A DNA stretch of 64,000 bases from Roseibium sp. MMSF_3544 (GTDB lineage Bacteria; Pseudomonadota; Alphaproteobacteria; Rhizobiales; Stappiaceae): positions 20,635 through 84,634 of the forward strand of contig NZ_JASHKA010000025.1 of assembly GCF_030732845.1 (NCBI RefSeq). The letters are read 5' to 3'. The position numbers and the translations under genes were made by a program. The notes below the pieces were generated by a model. It searched no databases. It was not told where the DNA came from and saw only the letters and a program-made list of their open reading frames with translations. This document shows, in pieces, positions 8,176 to 15,836 of the stretch (the first letter of the stretch is position 1; each line of letters starts with the position of its first letter).

Positions 8176-9915
8176 CTATGCCGTTTTCGCCAAAGGCTTG
8201 TTTGTTTCATTCGGCACGGGCGGATGCTCCGGTCTGCTCGCGCGAACGGGCACCTGAATGATAATGCTTTCCCCACTCCCCGGTTCGGATCGGGTTTCGA
8301 GATGCGCGCTCGTCTCAGCAAGCAGCGTGGCAGCCCGTTCCAGGACGAGGTTCAAGCCTTCCGCGTTCCGGCCCGGGTTGGACATCCGATTTGAGACCGT
8401 CACTTTCACCTGCAGCCCCTGCGACTGCTGAGAGGCCCTGACATGAACGACGGCTCCGGCACCGACGGATTCAACCAGATCGGACAACAGGAGATGCACG
8501 GATTGCCTAAACTTTTTCCGGTCCAAAAGCGCTTCCGGGAGATCTGCGCTTGCTTCCAGCTCAATACCAACGCCGAGGCGGTCGGCAAGTGGACGCATCA
8601 GATTGCAGCTATGATCCAGACAGGCTGCGATATCGACCCGGCCATAATCCGTTTCCGTGCCGGTACGCGCGTCAGGCACCAGGTCCAATATGGCATTGAG
8701 TGAGTCGGCACCGGTTTGCCCCACTTCCTCGAGCTGCCTCGCCATCCGGTCGAAGCAACCTTCAGAAAGCACATCGTCCCGGCTTTCTACCCTGGCCGTC
8801 AGATCGACGACGTCCGAAGCTTCTGAACGGACTGTATCAACCGCCTCTTCAAGGGCACTGCCGTAAGCGTTGCTCAGGGCATCCTGCAGGTTGGCCAGCG
8901 TTGGCGCAACAGTCTGGATGCCATTATCTTCACGCTCGCTGAGCGTAAGCACGATCGTTCCTGAATGCGCACGCTGCTCATTGCCGGCCACCGGCTTGAG
9001 CCGCATCTCGAACCGCTGGAACCGAGCGCGCCCGGCTTCACCGGGCTCTGCGGCACCAACGCGAAGGCGCACAGGAAACGACGGGACGTTTTCTCCAACC
9101 CGTACGAACGCAAGCTGCGTAAGATAAAGCGGGCGGTCGGCGACATGGAGGCGATGGAACAGCCAGTCTTCATCGCTCTCCTTGGGCACGACCCCGAAAT
9201 ATTTGCCGATGGGCCCGCCGATCGTAGAAAGGCGGCCTGTTTGCGAAAGTTCAAACAGCGCATCGGAGACACTGCCACAGGCCGTCTCCTGCCTTTGCAC
9301 CGAAGATTTGATCACTCGCAGCGCATGACCGCGGTCCGACGATATCCGGACGGCGAGCAGTCCGACATAGATGAGAGCCCCAAGCGTCATCAAAACCTGA
9401 GCTTCAGGTGGCAGAACGCCGCCATATTGTACATTGGCAGAGAACAGGAACAAGCCGCCCAGAAGTGTAAGGCACAAGACCGAGACCCCGGCAGCTATTT
9501 TCCGGTTTGTTGAAAGAGCCGCCTCTATCGGTGGCACGAGGAGCCACAGAAGTGCGAAAGAATTGCTTCCACCTGTCACCAGACAAAAGGCCGCGACAAA
9601 GCTTGCAAACAATGTCGACGAAATTCCGATTGCCCGGTTAAGCGCGCCGGAGCGTGAAAGATAGTTTGCAAGCGGCCACTGACTTAGCATCCAAGCCAGC
9701 ACCAGCGTCGTTGCGGCATGCGGAGCGCCGGCAAACGCCAGGTGCAAGGGCAGAATTACGAGTGCGGTGGAGCCGCTTATGAGGCATCCGATCAGGAAAG
9801 AACGGTGCAGCGGCGCCTGAAATGTATCGGCCGCAGCAAGCGGATGAATCATTCCATCAACGCGAACGGACCAGAGCTTCCAGAATTTCCCAATACTATT
9901 CAGAAGGTTACGCAC
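8176..9915 (-). CDS. DivJ-like membrane sensor with degenerate histidine-kinase core
   Basis: A 579-residue protein. About six membrane helices lie in residues 35-192. A PAS-like domain (about 205-320) contains the DivJ-type LHVADRPLYLTQLAF stretch. The kinase region (about 350-556) keeps its outline but lacks catalytic landmarks. No SHELRTPLN box with a phosphoacceptor histidine is present before SLNAILDL. The N-box position reads LLSD rather than LLSN, the DxGxG position reads SNRMSNPG, and only a remnant of the late glycine box and EPGSGESIIIQVP remain. It is therefore probably a pseudokinase or scaffold of the DivJ lineage. It is first in an operon with the peptidoglycan-binding and DUF1491 genes. 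Confidence 0.8.
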   Translation of the reverse strand: MRNLLNSIGKFWKLWSVRVDGMIHPLAAADTFQAPLHRSFLIGCLISGSTALVILPLHLAFAGAPHAATTLVLAWMLSQWPLANYLSRSGALNRAIGISSTLFASFVAAFCLVTGGSNSFALLWLLVPPIEAALSTNRKIAAGVSVLCLTLLGGLFLFSANVQYGGVLPPEAQVLMTLGALIYVGLLAVRISSDRGHALRVIKSSVQRQETACGSVSDALFELSQTGRLSTIGGPIGKYFGVVPKESDEDWLFHRLHVADRPLYLTQLAFVRVGENVPSFPVRLRVGAAEPGEAGRARFQRFEMRLKPVAGNEQRAHSGTIVLTLSEREDNGIQTVAPTLANLQDALSNAYGSALEEAVDTVRSEASDVVDLTARVESRDDVLSEGCFDRMARQLEEVGQTGADSLNAILDLVPDARTGTETDYGRVDIAACLDHSCNLMRPLADRLGVGIELEASADLPEALLDRKKFRQSVHLLLSDLVESVGAGAVVHVRASQQSQGLQVKVTVSNRMSNPGRNAEGLNLVLERAATLLAETSAHLETRSEPGSGESIIIQVPVRASRPEHPPVPNETNKPLAKTA

Positions 9916-10238
9916 TCTATACTACCACACGACACTAGCGGATTCTTCCGCTTACAACTCCTGTGTGGTCATTGTCGGCTGGAGCGCTTAATGAACGATA
10001 AAGGATGAATCCAAAGGCGCGAAAAAACTGAAAAACCCTCATGATCCAGTGCGTTGCGCCCAATTAGATAAAATTTGAATCAATCTTTCAGAAAACTCTA
10101 TTCAAATACCTGATTTATTTTATGAAAATTGCTCTGACGCACTCAACCGGACATTCTTATGTCTCTGCTAGGGTCTGATCATAACAAGCGTGCCGGCAAA
10201 AAAAGGTACGCAACTCTGAACAGACTATGGGTAGCGAT
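9916..10238. other. AT-rich intergenic region with an inverted repeat
   Basis: This 323-base stretch lies between the divergent DivJ-like and DUF5330 genes and must hold both promoters. It is clearly more AT-rich than the genes. An 8-bp inverted repeat, ATTTGAAT at 10073-10080 and ATTCAAAT at 10100-10107, is separated by 19 bases; it could be an operator or a hairpin. No coding frame with a ribosome site was seen. Confidence 0.4.
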
Positions 10239-10691
10239 ATGTTGTTTCTTCTAAGGACGGCCTTTTGGCTCACCTTGGTGCTCGTTCTGATTCCGCTCGG
10301 TTCGGAACAAGAGCGCCCGGCAGAACAGACCGCGGCTGTGGACCCGGTGTCCGCCTTTATAGCCGCGCAGGCAACGGTTTCAGACATTGGCGGTTTTTGT
10401 AGCCGCAATCCGCAAGCTTGTGAAACCGGAGGCAATGCACTGACCGTCATCGGCAGCCGCGCCAAGGACGGTGCCCGCATTGTCTTTGACTTCCTGGACA
10501 CGCAGATCACTGACGATCCGGCTGGTGACGTGCTGGTGACCGGTTCAACCGCAACGGAACGTCCGCTTGCCGTCCAAACCGGAACGCAAGCATTCCTGCC
10601 TCCGGTTCCAGTTCAAAAAACACTGTCAAAGGTGGAGACGGCTCAAGGGCCCGTCCCCAGACCCAAGCCGCGCTCAGGCCGCAACTCCTGA
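10239..10691 (+). CDS. DUF5330 domain protein
   Basis: A 150-residue protein starting MLFLLRTAFWLTLVLVLIPL, a membrane anchor or signal segment typical of DUF5330. It is followed by a short domain with a conserved cysteine pair (GGFCSRNPQACETG) and the DUF5330-like ARIVFDFLD. The C-terminus is proline- and basic-rich (VPRPKPRSGRNS). ATG 10227 would add four residues; 10239 fits the family N-terminus better. Function is unknown. A hairpin follows the stop. Confidence 0.75.
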   Translation: MLFLLRTAFWLTLVLVLIPLGSEQERPAEQTAAVDPVSAFIAAQATVSDIGGFCSRNPQACETGGNALTVIGSRAKDGARIVFDFLDTQITDDPAGDVLVTGSTATERPLAVQTGTQAFLPPVPVQKTLSKVETAQGPVPRPKPRSGRNS

Positions 10692-10694
10692 GCG

Positions 10695-10724
10695 GCAAGG
10701 CCACAGTTCCAGCTGTTGCCTTGT
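10695..10724 (+). terminator. Stem-loop after the DUF5330 gene
   Basis: A stem of about 12 pairs with one mismatch: GCAAGGCCACAG, loop TTCCAG, then CTGTTGCCTTGT. It starts four bases after the stop. No T-run follows, so it may be a weak terminator or an mRNA-stabilising structure. Confidence 0.4.
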
Positions 10725-10964
10725 CCGGAATGCCAAAGATTTCACTTCGCTAGTGCGATGCTGTGAGACCGCAGCAGCGACGGCTAAACTTCAGCGGCTC
10801 GTTCCGCTGCGCCGCAGATGGATAGCTGCCCATTTCATCTGCGGCGTATTTTTCTTTTCAAACAGACTTCTTTCCAAACAGCAGAACCTGCACCGGATCC
10901 AATATTTGCACTTTCAGTGATGCGAGTTATATGAAGGCGAAACAGACCTTCAAAGACCGGTGAC

Positions 10965-11396
10965 ATGACAACAAGCATCAGCGAAATTCTTGAGACGTTC
11001 GATTTTCTCGACGATTGGGAAGACCGTTACAAATATCTGATCGATTTGGGCAAGGAGTTGCCCGAATTGAGCGCCGCTGAGCGCACGGATGCGAACAAGG
11101 TGCGCGGATGTGTGTCGCAGGTCTGGTTGATTACCACGGTCACGCCTGGACAGGACGGAAAACCGGTGCTGAGTTTCAAAGGCGACAGCGATGCGTTGAT
11201 CGTTCAAGGTCTCGTTGCGATTGTTACATCCCTGTTCAACGACAAAACGGCGCAGGATATTCTCGATACGGATGTTGAGAGCATTTTTGCCAAGCTTGGC
11301 CTTCAGGATCACCTGACGCCCCAGAGGTCCAACGGGCTCCGGTCTATGGTCGGACGCATTCGTACAGATGCGCAGGGAGCACTGGCAGCTGCCTGA
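10965..11396 (+). CDS. sufE: SufE-type cysteine desulfurase activator
   Basis: SufE accepts persulfide sulfur from SufS and passes it to the SufBCD scaffold for Fe-S cluster assembly in the cytoplasm. The 143-residue product has the full fold: N-terminal EILETFDFLDDWEDRYKYLIDLG, then the catalytic loop NKVRGCVSQVW with acceptor Cys49, and C-terminal FAKLGLQDHLTPQRSNGL. Length is normal for the family. No other suf gene is nearby, a common arrangement for the stand-alone sufE of Rhizobiales. Confidence 0.93.
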   Translation: MTTSISEILETFDFLDDWEDRYKYLIDLGKELPELSAAERTDANKVRGCVSQVWLITTVTPGQDGKPVLSFKGDSDALIVQGLVAIVTSLFNDKTAQDILDTDVESIFAKLGLQDHLTPQRSNGLRSMVGRIRTDAQGALAAA

Positions 11397-11488
11397 TCCC
11401 CAGGTCCGGGACATAAGCCTCGCGGTCACAGGATCGGGCGAACGAAAAAGGACCTCTCACCTCATCGCGCATCCCTGCTCCAACGCAC

Positions 11489-11510
11489 AAAAAAGCCGCC
11501 CGAAGGCGGC
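11489..11510 (-). terminator. Rho-independent terminator of mucR
   Basis: Read on the minus strand: GCCGCC, loop TTCG, GGCGGC, then six T. This textbook intrinsic terminator lies 29 bases beyond the mucR stop. Confidence 0.9.
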
Positions 11511-11538
11511 TTGTCTGTCTTTTCAGAAAGTCTGAATC

Positions 11539-11955
11539 TTATTTCGAGCGCTTGCGCTGCTGTCCGAGGCCCATCTTCTTGGCAAGCTCGGAGCGCGCTG
11601 CGGCGTAGTTCGGCGCAACCATCGGGTAATCTGCGCCCAGATCCCACTTCTCGCGGTACTCTTCCGGCGTCATGTTGTAATGAGTCCGCAGGTGGCGCTT
11701 GAGCGACTTGAACTTCTTTCCGTCTTCCAGGCAGATGATGTAGTCCGGCATAACAGACTTCTTGACCGGCACGGCGGGCTTCAGCGGCTCCGGCTCCGGC
11801 TCGCTGGAAGCGGATGCTGTTTTCTGCAATGCACCATGCACTTCATTGATCAGGCTCGGCAGGTCGGTCGAAGCAACCGTATTGTTGCTCACATACGCAG
11901 AGACAATGTCCGCCGTAAGATCAATCAGATTAGCATCCACCGGATTGTCAGTCAT
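11539..11955 (-). CDS. mucR: MucR/Ros-family zinc-finger transcriptional regulator
   Basis: A 138-residue regulator. MucR proteins are global H-NS-like or CtrA-linked regulators of exopolysaccharide, motility and virulence genes in Rhizobiales. The N-terminal part (LIDLTADIVSAYVSNN) is the oligomerisation region. The zinc-finger region reads C75-LE-D78, then KSLKRH88LRTH92, followed by MTPEEYREKWDL. As in several rhizobial MucR/Ml proteins, the second cysteine of the classical finger is an aspartate. An AGGTG box precedes the ATG, and an intrinsic terminator ends the gene. The AT-rich upstream region is consistent with autoregulation. Confidence 0.93.
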   Translation of the reverse strand: MTDNPVDANLIDLTADIVSAYVSNNTVASTDLPSLINEVHGALQKTASASSEPEPEPLKPAVPVKKSVMPDYIICLEDGKKFKSLKRHLRTHYNMTPEEYREKWDLGADYPMVAPNYAAARSELAKKMGLGQQRKRSK

Positions 11956-12274
11956 ATTTCACCTGTTCTCTTCCAAATTCGAATTGTGCTTCGGTATAAC
12001 CCTGCAAATAATTTGTCCCGAAAACGCCTAGAAATCTACGTTACTTGCGGAATTAGAAATCAAAAACGATTCTACTTTGCAGGTGATTGTCACAGCCTTA
12101 TATCGCTGCTTTCCTTTTCACACAACCCCGAAAATCAAATAAAACCCTCTCATTGCCAATATAAATCAAATTCTATAGATACCGACTATTTCCGACAATT
12201 CGGTATTGACAATGATCCTATAGTATTCCCTTACGCCAGTCTTCTAGTTTCGCATGGCTGCTATGCGCGCGAAT
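11956..12274. other. AT-rich region between mucR and the mrp operon end
   Basis: This 319-base non-coding stretch contains the mucR promoter on the minus strand. It is unusually AT-rich, with several A/T tracts between 12000 and 12240 that would suit MucR binding, though this is inference. A perfect 10-bp hairpin (TTTGGCCGAA, loop CAGT, TTCGGCCAAA; 12282-12305) lies just outside it in the last codons of mrpG and may end the mrp transcript. No small gene was recognised. Confidence 0.4.
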
Positions 12275-12622
12275 TCATTCGTTTGGCCGAACAGTTTCGG
12301 CCAAAGCATCCACTTTTGTGTCCGCGCAAGGACGATATCCTGCCGCATAAGCAGCTTTTGCCAACAAATGGGCCGAAATTGGGGCTGTCAGCAAGAAGAA
12401 GACGACACCTGCAACCGCGCGGGTCATGACCGAAAGGTCCCCTGCCTCAACGGCAAGCGCCAGAAGCATGAGGCCGGAGCCGAGAGTACCCGCCTTGGAA
12501 GCGGCATGCGTGCGCATGTAGACGTCTTTCAGCCGGACCAGCCCAAGCGATGCGACAAAGGCAAAAGACGCACCAATGACAAGCATGCAGCCGGTGACGA
12601 TGTCGACGACGGCACCGATCAT
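12275..12622 (-). CDS. mrpG: Mrp Na+(K+)/H+ antiporter subunit G
   Basis: A 115-residue membrane protein with three helices and the MnhG/PhaG pattern (GASFAFVASLGLVRLKDVYMRTHAASKAGTLG). It is the last subunit of the seven-gene Mrp complex in the inner membrane, which exchanges monovalent cations for protons and supports pH and salt tolerance. Its start overlaps the mrpF stop by four bases. A perfect hairpin sits within its last codons. Confidence 0.93.
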   Translation of the reverse strand: MIGAVVDIVTGCMLVIGASFAFVASLGLVRLKDVYMRTHAASKAGTLGSGLMLLALAVEAGDLSVMTRAVAGVVFFLLTAPISAHLLAKAAYAAGYRPCADTKVDALAETVRPNE

Positions 12623-12975
12623 TGTCCCGCCTCCCTGCGTTTGATGCTCTCCTCAACCTCCTGCATGATGGTTTCGTCACCCGCCGTGCCTCTGCTGAGA
12701 ATAAACCGGGCAAAGGCGACGGTTGCCAGGAAACCGACGAGACCGAGCGTGATGGCAATGTCGATATAGAGGTAGATCCCTGTCGAAACGCCGATTGCGG
12801 CAATAAACCCGATCCCGACGGCGACCAGCATGTCCAGCGCGATCACGCGATCCGGCAGACTTGGGCCCCGCACCGTCCGATAGACAATGACAATGAAAGA
12901 CACGGTCAGGATACCGAGCGAAATCTTCACGGCGCCCGCCAGAAACTCTGCCGCAAATGACTCAAATCCCGTCAT
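12619..12975 (-). CDS. mrpF: Mrp antiporter subunit F
   Basis: A 118-residue protein with three membrane helices and the MrpF signature YRTVRGPSLPDRVIALDMLVA after the first helix. It belongs to the small hydrophobic subunits needed for assembly of the Mrp complex. Four-base overlaps with mrpE upstream and mrpG downstream show tight translational coupling. Confidence 0.93.
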   Translation of the reverse strand: MTGFESFAAEFLAGAVKISLGILTVSFIVIVYRTVRGPSLPDRVIALDMLVAVGIGFIAAIGVSTGIYLYIDIAITLGLVGFLATVAFARFILSRGTAGDETIMQEVEESIKRREAGQ

Positions 12976-13448
12976 CTGAACGCCTCCATGATCTTGCGCT
13001 CAAATCCGTTTTTGATGTCGTCGATCGTTGCTTGCGGATCCGGAACGTCAATACAGTGAATGTAAAGCGTCTTCCGGTCCTCCGACACGTCGACGGACAG
13101 TGTACCCGGTGTGAGCGTGATGAGGTTTGCCAGCATCGTGATCTCGAAATCGCTGTCGACACTGAGGGGAAGCGCAATGATACCCGGCTCCAATTCAATC
13201 TTCGGCCGCAACACGATCATCGCGACACGCCAGGCAGACAAAACCAGCTCGTAAACGAACATGGCGGCCAGCCCGATCGATTTACCGAACCGGCGAAAAT
13301 AGACCGACGTGCCGACCTGTTCGCGGATCAGGTAAAGCGCGCCGGAGCCAAGCACAAAGCCGAAGGCAAGATTGATCTCCGAGAAGTTGCCCGTGACCGC
13401 GCCCCAGGCAAGCGCCATGAGAATGTTGATCAGAAAGAGACTGGTCAT
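12972..13448 (-). CDS. mrpE: Mrp antiporter subunit E
   Basis: A 158-residue protein with N-terminal membrane helices and a cytoplasmic domain carrying the MrpE pattern (VLRPKIELEPGIIALPLSV, then LANLITLTPGTLSVDVSEDR and LYIHCIDV). It starts within the mrpD stop (ATGA). MrpE is a structural subunit of the antiporter; in some systems it is dispensable for transport. Confidence 0.93.
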   Translation of the reverse strand: MTSLFLINILMALAWGAVTGNFSEINLAFGFVLGSGALYLIREQVGTSVYFRRFGKSIGLAAMFVYELVLSAWRVAMIVLRPKIELEPGIIALPLSVDSDFEITMLANLITLTPGTLSVDVSEDRKTLYIHCIDVPDPQATIDDIKNGFERKIMEAFR

Positions 13449-15034
13449 CCCTGCTCTCCCAAGACTGAGCGCAGGTATCCGAGCGGGTCAACGACACCGC
13501 TCGCCCCTCGCGTTGAAAGTTCAATCATCCATTCCGGCTGGATACCGAAATAGACGACCAGAGCTGTAAGAACGCCAAGCGGCAACCAAACGGCTCCACC
13601 TGCCAGTTCCGGCGGCGAAGACGCTGTCACGGCGACACTTTGGCCATCTGCTGTGCCTTCCGGTCCCCCGCGCCAGAAAGCATAGATCCAGACGCGTCCC
13701 ATCGCCATGGTGGTCAGGAAACCACTGACGAGAATGGCTGCCCCCAGCCAGAAACGCTCGTCGCCGAATGCCGCATCGACAAGGATCACCTTCGGCCAGA
13801 AACCGGAAAACGGCGGCAAGCCCGATACGGCAAACGCCAATACGAGAAACACGCCGGCAAAGGCCACGTTTCTCTGGTAAAGCCCGCCGAGCTGCCTGAG
13901 ATTGTAAGACCCTTCCATCATGTTCATGATGCCTGCAGCCAGATAGAGCGCGGTCATGACGATGATCGAATGGACCGCGTAGAAAATCGCTCCGGAGATC
14001 GCAAGCGTCGATCCGACTGCAAGTCCGGCAAGCATCGAACCGATACCTGCGATCACAAGAAACCCGAGCAGCCGGCGCAATTCGGTTTGCGCCAGCGCGC
14101 CGAGTGCGCCAGTCATCAGCGTCAGGATCGCCACAAGTCCGATGACATCGGCCATGTATTCACGCGATGCAGGAAGAATGAGCACGAAGATGCGGATCAG
14201 GGCATAAACCCCGACCTTGGTCAGCAATCCGGCAAAGACGGCCGAGACCACGATGTTTGGCGTGTGGTAGGAAGCCGGAAGCCAGAAATTGACCGGAAAA
14301 GCTGCCGCTTTCATCGCAAAGGCAAGAAAGTAGAGCGCTGCAACGGTCGCCAGCGTACCGGAGGCCGGGTTGTCCAACGCAGCGACCTTCGTGGCGATGT
14401 CGGCCATGTTGAGTGTTCCGAAAATGCCGTAAAGCAGACCCGTTGCAATCAGGAACAGGTTGGTCCCGACCAGATTGAGCACACCGTATTTCACCGCACC
14501 ATCAAGCTGAATACGGTCATTGCCGAGCACAAGCAGTCCGTAAGAAGAGATCAGCAGCACTTCGAACCAGACATAGAGATTGAAGACGTCAGCTGTCAGA
14601 AACGACCCGCAAACACCCGTCATGAGCAACAGCAGGAACGGATAGAAGCCGTACCGCCTGCCGGAACTGTTGACGGTCTTCATACCGAAGAGGCCGGCGC
14701 AAAAGGCCACCACCGAGCCGATGAACGTCAGCGTCGCGCCGAGCGCGTCCGCCGTTACGGCAATACCGAAGGGTGGCAACCAGTTGCCCATGACCATGGT
14801 GATGACACCATGATCCAGAACCCGTATCAGCAGCGCCAGGCTTGCAAGCACCAGTGCGCCAAGAAGCGCAATTCCGAGTTTCGGCTGCAGGTCGGTATTC
14901 TTGCGCAGCATCAGGCACAGCGCGCCACCGATCATGGTAATCAGCGATGGCGCCACAATGAGCCAGTCACCCGCCGCAATCGGCGCGGTGATCATTGCAT
15001 CGGCATAATCAACGGAAACAGAGGGACCGGCCAT
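13445..15034 (-). CDS. mrpD: Mrp antiporter subunit D (NuoM/N-like)
   Basis: A 529-residue polytopic protein homologous to the proton-pumping NuoL/M/N subunits of complex I. Visible landmarks are VWFEVLLISSYGLLVLG with the helix-5 glutamate, KAAAFPVNFWLPASYHTPN with the helix-7 lysine, and VSGLPPFSGFWPKVILV with the distal lysine. Together with MrpA it forms the ion-translocating core. ATG 14995 is an alternative start but has no better ribosome site. It is followed by mrpE with a four-base overlap. Confidence 0.95.
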   Translation of the reverse strand: MAGPSVSVDYADAMITAPIAAGDWLIVAPSLITMIGGALCLMLRKNTDLQPKLGIALLGALVLASLALLIRVLDHGVITMVMGNWLPPFGIAVTADALGATLTFIGSVVAFCAGLFGMKTVNSSGRRYGFYPFLLLLMTGVCGSFLTADVFNLYVWFEVLLISSYGLLVLGNDRIQLDGAVKYGVLNLVGTNLFLIATGLLYGIFGTLNMADIATKVAALDNPASGTLATVAALYFLAFAMKAAAFPVNFWLPASYHTPNIVVSAVFAGLLTKVGVYALIRIFVLILPASREYMADVIGLVAILTLMTGALGALAQTELRRLLGFLVIAGIGSMLAGLAVGSTLAISGAIFYAVHSIIVMTALYLAAGIMNMMEGSYNLRQLGGLYQRNVAFAGVFLVLAFAVSGLPPFSGFWPKVILVDAAFGDERFWLGAAILVSGFLTTMAMGRVWIYAFWRGGPEGTADGQSVAVTASSPPELAGGAVWLPLGVLTALVVYFGIQPEWMIELSTRGASGVVDPLGYLRSVLGEQG

Positions 15035-15039
15035 TCAGT

Positions 15040-15417
15040 CTAATACCCTTGAGGCGGAGTTTGTTCGTTTTCAGGCTCTGCGACGCGCATCTTGTTGATC
15101 TCGTCGGTTCCAAGTTCCTGATAGGCGCGGAAAGCCAGCACCAGCAAGAACGCAAAAAATGAAAACGAGATCACGATGGCGGTCAGAACGAGCGCCTGCG
15201 GCAGCGGGTTGGCCGTCGCTGTCTCCGGCACGTAGAGATGGGCGGGGATGAGCGGCGGAATTTCGCGTGTCAGTCTTCCATTGGTGAAGATGAGCATGTT
15301 CACCGAGTTGCCCAGAATGGCGATACCCAGCAGGATCCGCACAAGCTGCTTGGAAAGCATCAGGTAGACGGCGACCGTGAAAAACAGTCCAATCAGGATA
15401 GCAACGCCTGTTTCCAT
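15040..15417 (-). CDS. mrpC: Mrp antiporter subunit C (NuoK-like)
   Basis: A 125-residue protein with three helices and the NuoK/MnhC pattern: LSKQLVRILLGIAILGNSVNMLIFTNG, then ALVLTAIVISFSFFAFLLVLAFR. It couples the MrpA and MrpD modules. It overlaps mrpB by one base and is followed by mrpD after five bases. The 25 residues after the last helix are hydrophilic. Confidence 0.94.
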   Translation of the reverse strand: METGVAILIGLFFTVAVYLMLSKQLVRILLGIAILGNSVNMLIFTNGRLTREIPPLIPAHLYVPETATANPLPQALVLTAIVISFSFFAFLLVLAFRAYQELGTDEINKMRVAEPENEQTPPQGY

Positions 15418-15836
15418 CAGTCGGCCTCCCTTTCTTCAAGCGCAAGGGCAATTGACCCGATGGCTCCGACAACCACGAGATAGACGCCGATGTCGAAAAC
15501 CAAGGGCGTGGACAATGGGACTTCGACGCCGAAGAAATCAAAGATCAGCCACTGGCTGGTCATGAAAGCCTGGTTGTTGAAGAAGGACAGCACGCCTGCC
15601 AGCGCTCCGATGAACAATCCGAAACCGGAAATGCCCATCGGATGAAACACGATGGCCCGCCGGACGGACGCCACACCGCAGGCAATCCCGAAGATGGCAA
15701 GCGCGGAAGCTGCAATGAGCCCTCCGATGAAGCCACCACCCGGTTCGTTATGCCCGCGCAACAGGACAAAGATGGAAAAGAGGACCATCAGTGCGGCCAG
15801 GTAAGGCGCGATGGTGCGGAAAATGACCGTGCGCAT
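15417..15836 (-). CDS. mrpB: Mrp antiporter subunit B
   Basis: A 139-residue protein with four helices and the MnhB domain (LRGHNEPGGGFIGGLIAASALAIFGIACG). In several rhizobia the B subunit is fused to A; here it is a separate gene, overlapping mrpA and mrpC by one base at each end. It stabilises the complex next to the C-terminal part of MrpA. Confidence 0.93.
   Translation of the reverse strand: MRTVIFRTIAPYLAALMVLFSIFVLLRGHNEPGGGFIGGLIAASALAIFGIACGVASVRRAIVFHPMGISGFGLFIGALAGVLSFFNNQAFMTSQWLIFDFFGVEVPLSTPLVFDIGVYLVVVGAIGSIALALEEREAD

Noticed and set aside
13640..15043. Plus-strand frame of 467 codons
   Set aside because: Antisense to mrpD; composition is rich in His, Arg and Gln, typical of a shadow frame.
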